Shown: positions 5,937 through 6,884 of the stretch, one piece after another
How positions within the stretch are numbered: the first letter of the stretch is position 1
Layout of the letters: each line of letters opens with the position of its first letter
Assembly (NCBI GenBank): GCA_014381105.1
Contig: JACMIO010000143.1
Span: 1 to 6,884 of the forward strand
Source: a bacterium
GTDB taxonomy: Archaea; Thermoproteota; Nitrososphaeria; Nitrososphaerales; Nitrososphaeraceae
DNA length: 6,884 nt
Direction of reading: 5' to 3'
Notes under the pieces: model-generated
Databases searched by the model: none
Told to the model about the DNA's origin: nothing
The model's input: the letters and a program-made list of their open reading frames with translations, nothing else
Made by a program: the position numbers and the translations under genes

Positions 5937-6884
5937 ATGTCCGATAAGGGTAGCGAAGGTGCAACTGACATTGACACACTGAAGGACATCGGTCCTGCAA
6001 CTAAAACCTCTTTGAAGGAAGCTGGTTTTAGGTCAATTAAGGATCTAGTTATTCGTGGTCCGATGGATATTGCAGAAGCTACCGGAATTGCAATAGAAAA
6101 ATGCATAATGCTGTGCAATAAGGCAAGAGAAACGTTAGAAGATATTGGCGTTTTTGACAAGCCCTTTATTACTGCAAATCAAATTTACGAAAAGAGAAAA
6201 TCGGAATATCGTATTGCTACAGGCTCAAAAAATCTGGATGATCTTCTGGGGGGAGGAATAGAAACAAGGGCAATTACCGAATTATATGGTGAATTTGGTA
6301 CAGGTAAGACCCAAATTTGTCACACCCTTTGCGTCACTGTTCAACAAAATGACGCAGAGGGCAATTTATCTAGGGCTTTGTACATTGACACAGAAAATAC
6401 ATTTAGACCAGAAAGAATTGCCTCCATTGCTTCTGCAAGGAACATTGATCCTAATACAACTCTTGAAAATGTCATTGTCGCAAAAGCATACAATAGCTCT
6501 CATCAAGAAGTAATTATTCAGGAATCTCCGAATGTTATCAATTTACACAATATAAAACTCATGATAGTTGATTCCATTGTATCTCACTACAGGGCAGAAT
6601 TTCTTGGCAGATCTTTCTTATCAGAAAGGCAGCAACGGATTAACAGATTATTACACATACTTCTAAGGATTGCTGAAACATGCAAGATTGCAGTAGTATT
6701 GACGAATCAAATTCAGTCATCACCCGATGCGATATTTGGTGATCCTAACAAGGCCACAGGGGGAAACGTCATGGCCCATTCTAGCACGTATCGACTATAC
6801 CTGAAGAAATCTGGCAAGAATCGAATTGCTAGAATGGTCGACAGTCCTTATCATTCAGAAAGAGAGATACTGTTTACACTAAAC
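5937..6884 (+). CDS. radA: DNA repair and recombination protein RadA, 3'-partial
   Basis: This is the archaeal RecA/Rad51-family recombinase. It forms ATP-dependent filaments on single-stranded DNA and drives strand exchange in homologous recombination. The frame is open from ATG 5937 to the window end (316 codons). By family comparison only a few C-terminal residues are missing. Order: N-terminal helix-hairpin-helix domain with LKDIGPATKTSLKEAG (15-30); linker with FITA (77-80), matching the FxxA polymerisation motif; LDDLLGGGIETRAITELYGE (100-119); Walker A GEFGTGKT (118-125); YIDTENTFRPERI (149-161); Walker B LMIVDS (208-213); loop 1 region RAEFLGR (219-225) followed by RQQRINRLLH; TNQIQ (256-260); loop 2 region FGDPNKATGGNVMAHSS (267-283); and RIARMVDSPY (296-305). 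The HhH domain and lack of a zinc finger separate it from bacterial RadA/Sms. It is on the same strand as hemD but probably a separate transcription unit. Confidence 0.96.
   Translation, partial: MSDKGSEGATDIDTLKDIGPATKTSLKEAGFRSIKDLVIRGPMDIAEATGIAIEKCIMLCNKARETLEDIGVFDKPFITANQIYEKRKSEYRIATGSKNLDDLLGGGIETRAITELYGEFGTGKTQICHTLCVTVQQNDAEGNLSRALYIDTENTFRPERIASIASARNIDPNTTLENVIVAKAYNSSHQEVIIQESPNVINLHNIKLMIVDSIVSHYRAEFLGRSFLSERQQRINRLLHILLRIAETCKIAVVLTNQIQSSPDAIFGDPNKATGGNVMAHSSTYRLYLKKSGKNRIARMVDSPYHSEREILFTLN

Noticed and set aside
5658..6160. Minus-strand open frames over the hemD end, the intergenic region and the radA start
   Set aside because: The translations resemble nothing recognisable and lie opposite conserved HemD and RadA motifs.
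6286..6513. Plus-strand 75-codon open frame inside radA
   Set aside because: It is a frame-shifted reading of radA, whose own frame carries Walker A and the following strand across the same bases.
1..6884. Search for mobile elements, CRISPR repeats, tRNA genes or a novel defence system
   Set aside because: Nearly the whole window is accounted for by seven recognisable core genes. No transposase, repeat array, cloverleaf or unassigned gene was seen.

Overview
The window is a compact stretch of archaeal housekeeping genes. It is AT-rich and every gene lies on the + strand. Six genes form a tetrapyrrole (heme/siroheme/cobalamin precursor) cluster, followed by the recombinase gene radA. An archaeal RadA (helix-hairpin-helix domain plus RecA-fold ATPase with a GEFGTGKT Walker A), an undivided hemA-hemB-hemL-hemC-SUMT-hemD series and frequent TTG starts point to Thaumarchaeota (Nitrososphaeria). 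Within that group, an AT-rich member of the Nitrososphaera/Nitrosocosmicus type is the likeliest, but that finer placement is inference from composition and sequence flavour only.

Layout: 1-964 hemA (glutamyl-tRNA reductase, 5' end outside the window); 951-1958 hemB; 1999-3267 hemL; 3260-4213 hemC; 4174-4968 uroporphyrinogen-III C-methyltransferase (SUMT); 5041-5850 hemD; 5937-6884 radA (3' end outside the window). hemA/hemB, hemL/hemC and hemC/SUMT overlap. The only gaps are 40 nt (hemB-hemL), 72 nt (SUMT-hemD) and 86 nt (hemD-radA). No stretch over 300 bases lacks a gene. I see no RNA gene, mobile element, CRISPR array or long repeat.

The six enzymes form an unbroken route: glutamyl-tRNA to glutamate-1-semialdehyde (HemA), to 5-aminolevulinate (HemL), to porphobilinogen (HemB), to hydroxymethylbilane (HemC), to uroporphyrinogen III (HemD), to precorrin-2 (SUMT). 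Precorrin-2 is the branch point for cobalamin, siroheme and the siroheme-dependent archaeal heme route. No uroporphyrinogen decarboxylase or ferrochelatase is present here. radA (homologous recombination) has no metabolic link to the pathway and probably has its own promoter.

I found no previously undescribed system. The points worth a second look are three genes with start regions that force TTG initiation (hemL, hemC, hemD), two of which have an out-of-frame ATG just upstream; a HemL with unusual active-site motifs; and a RadA with several Rad51-like residues.
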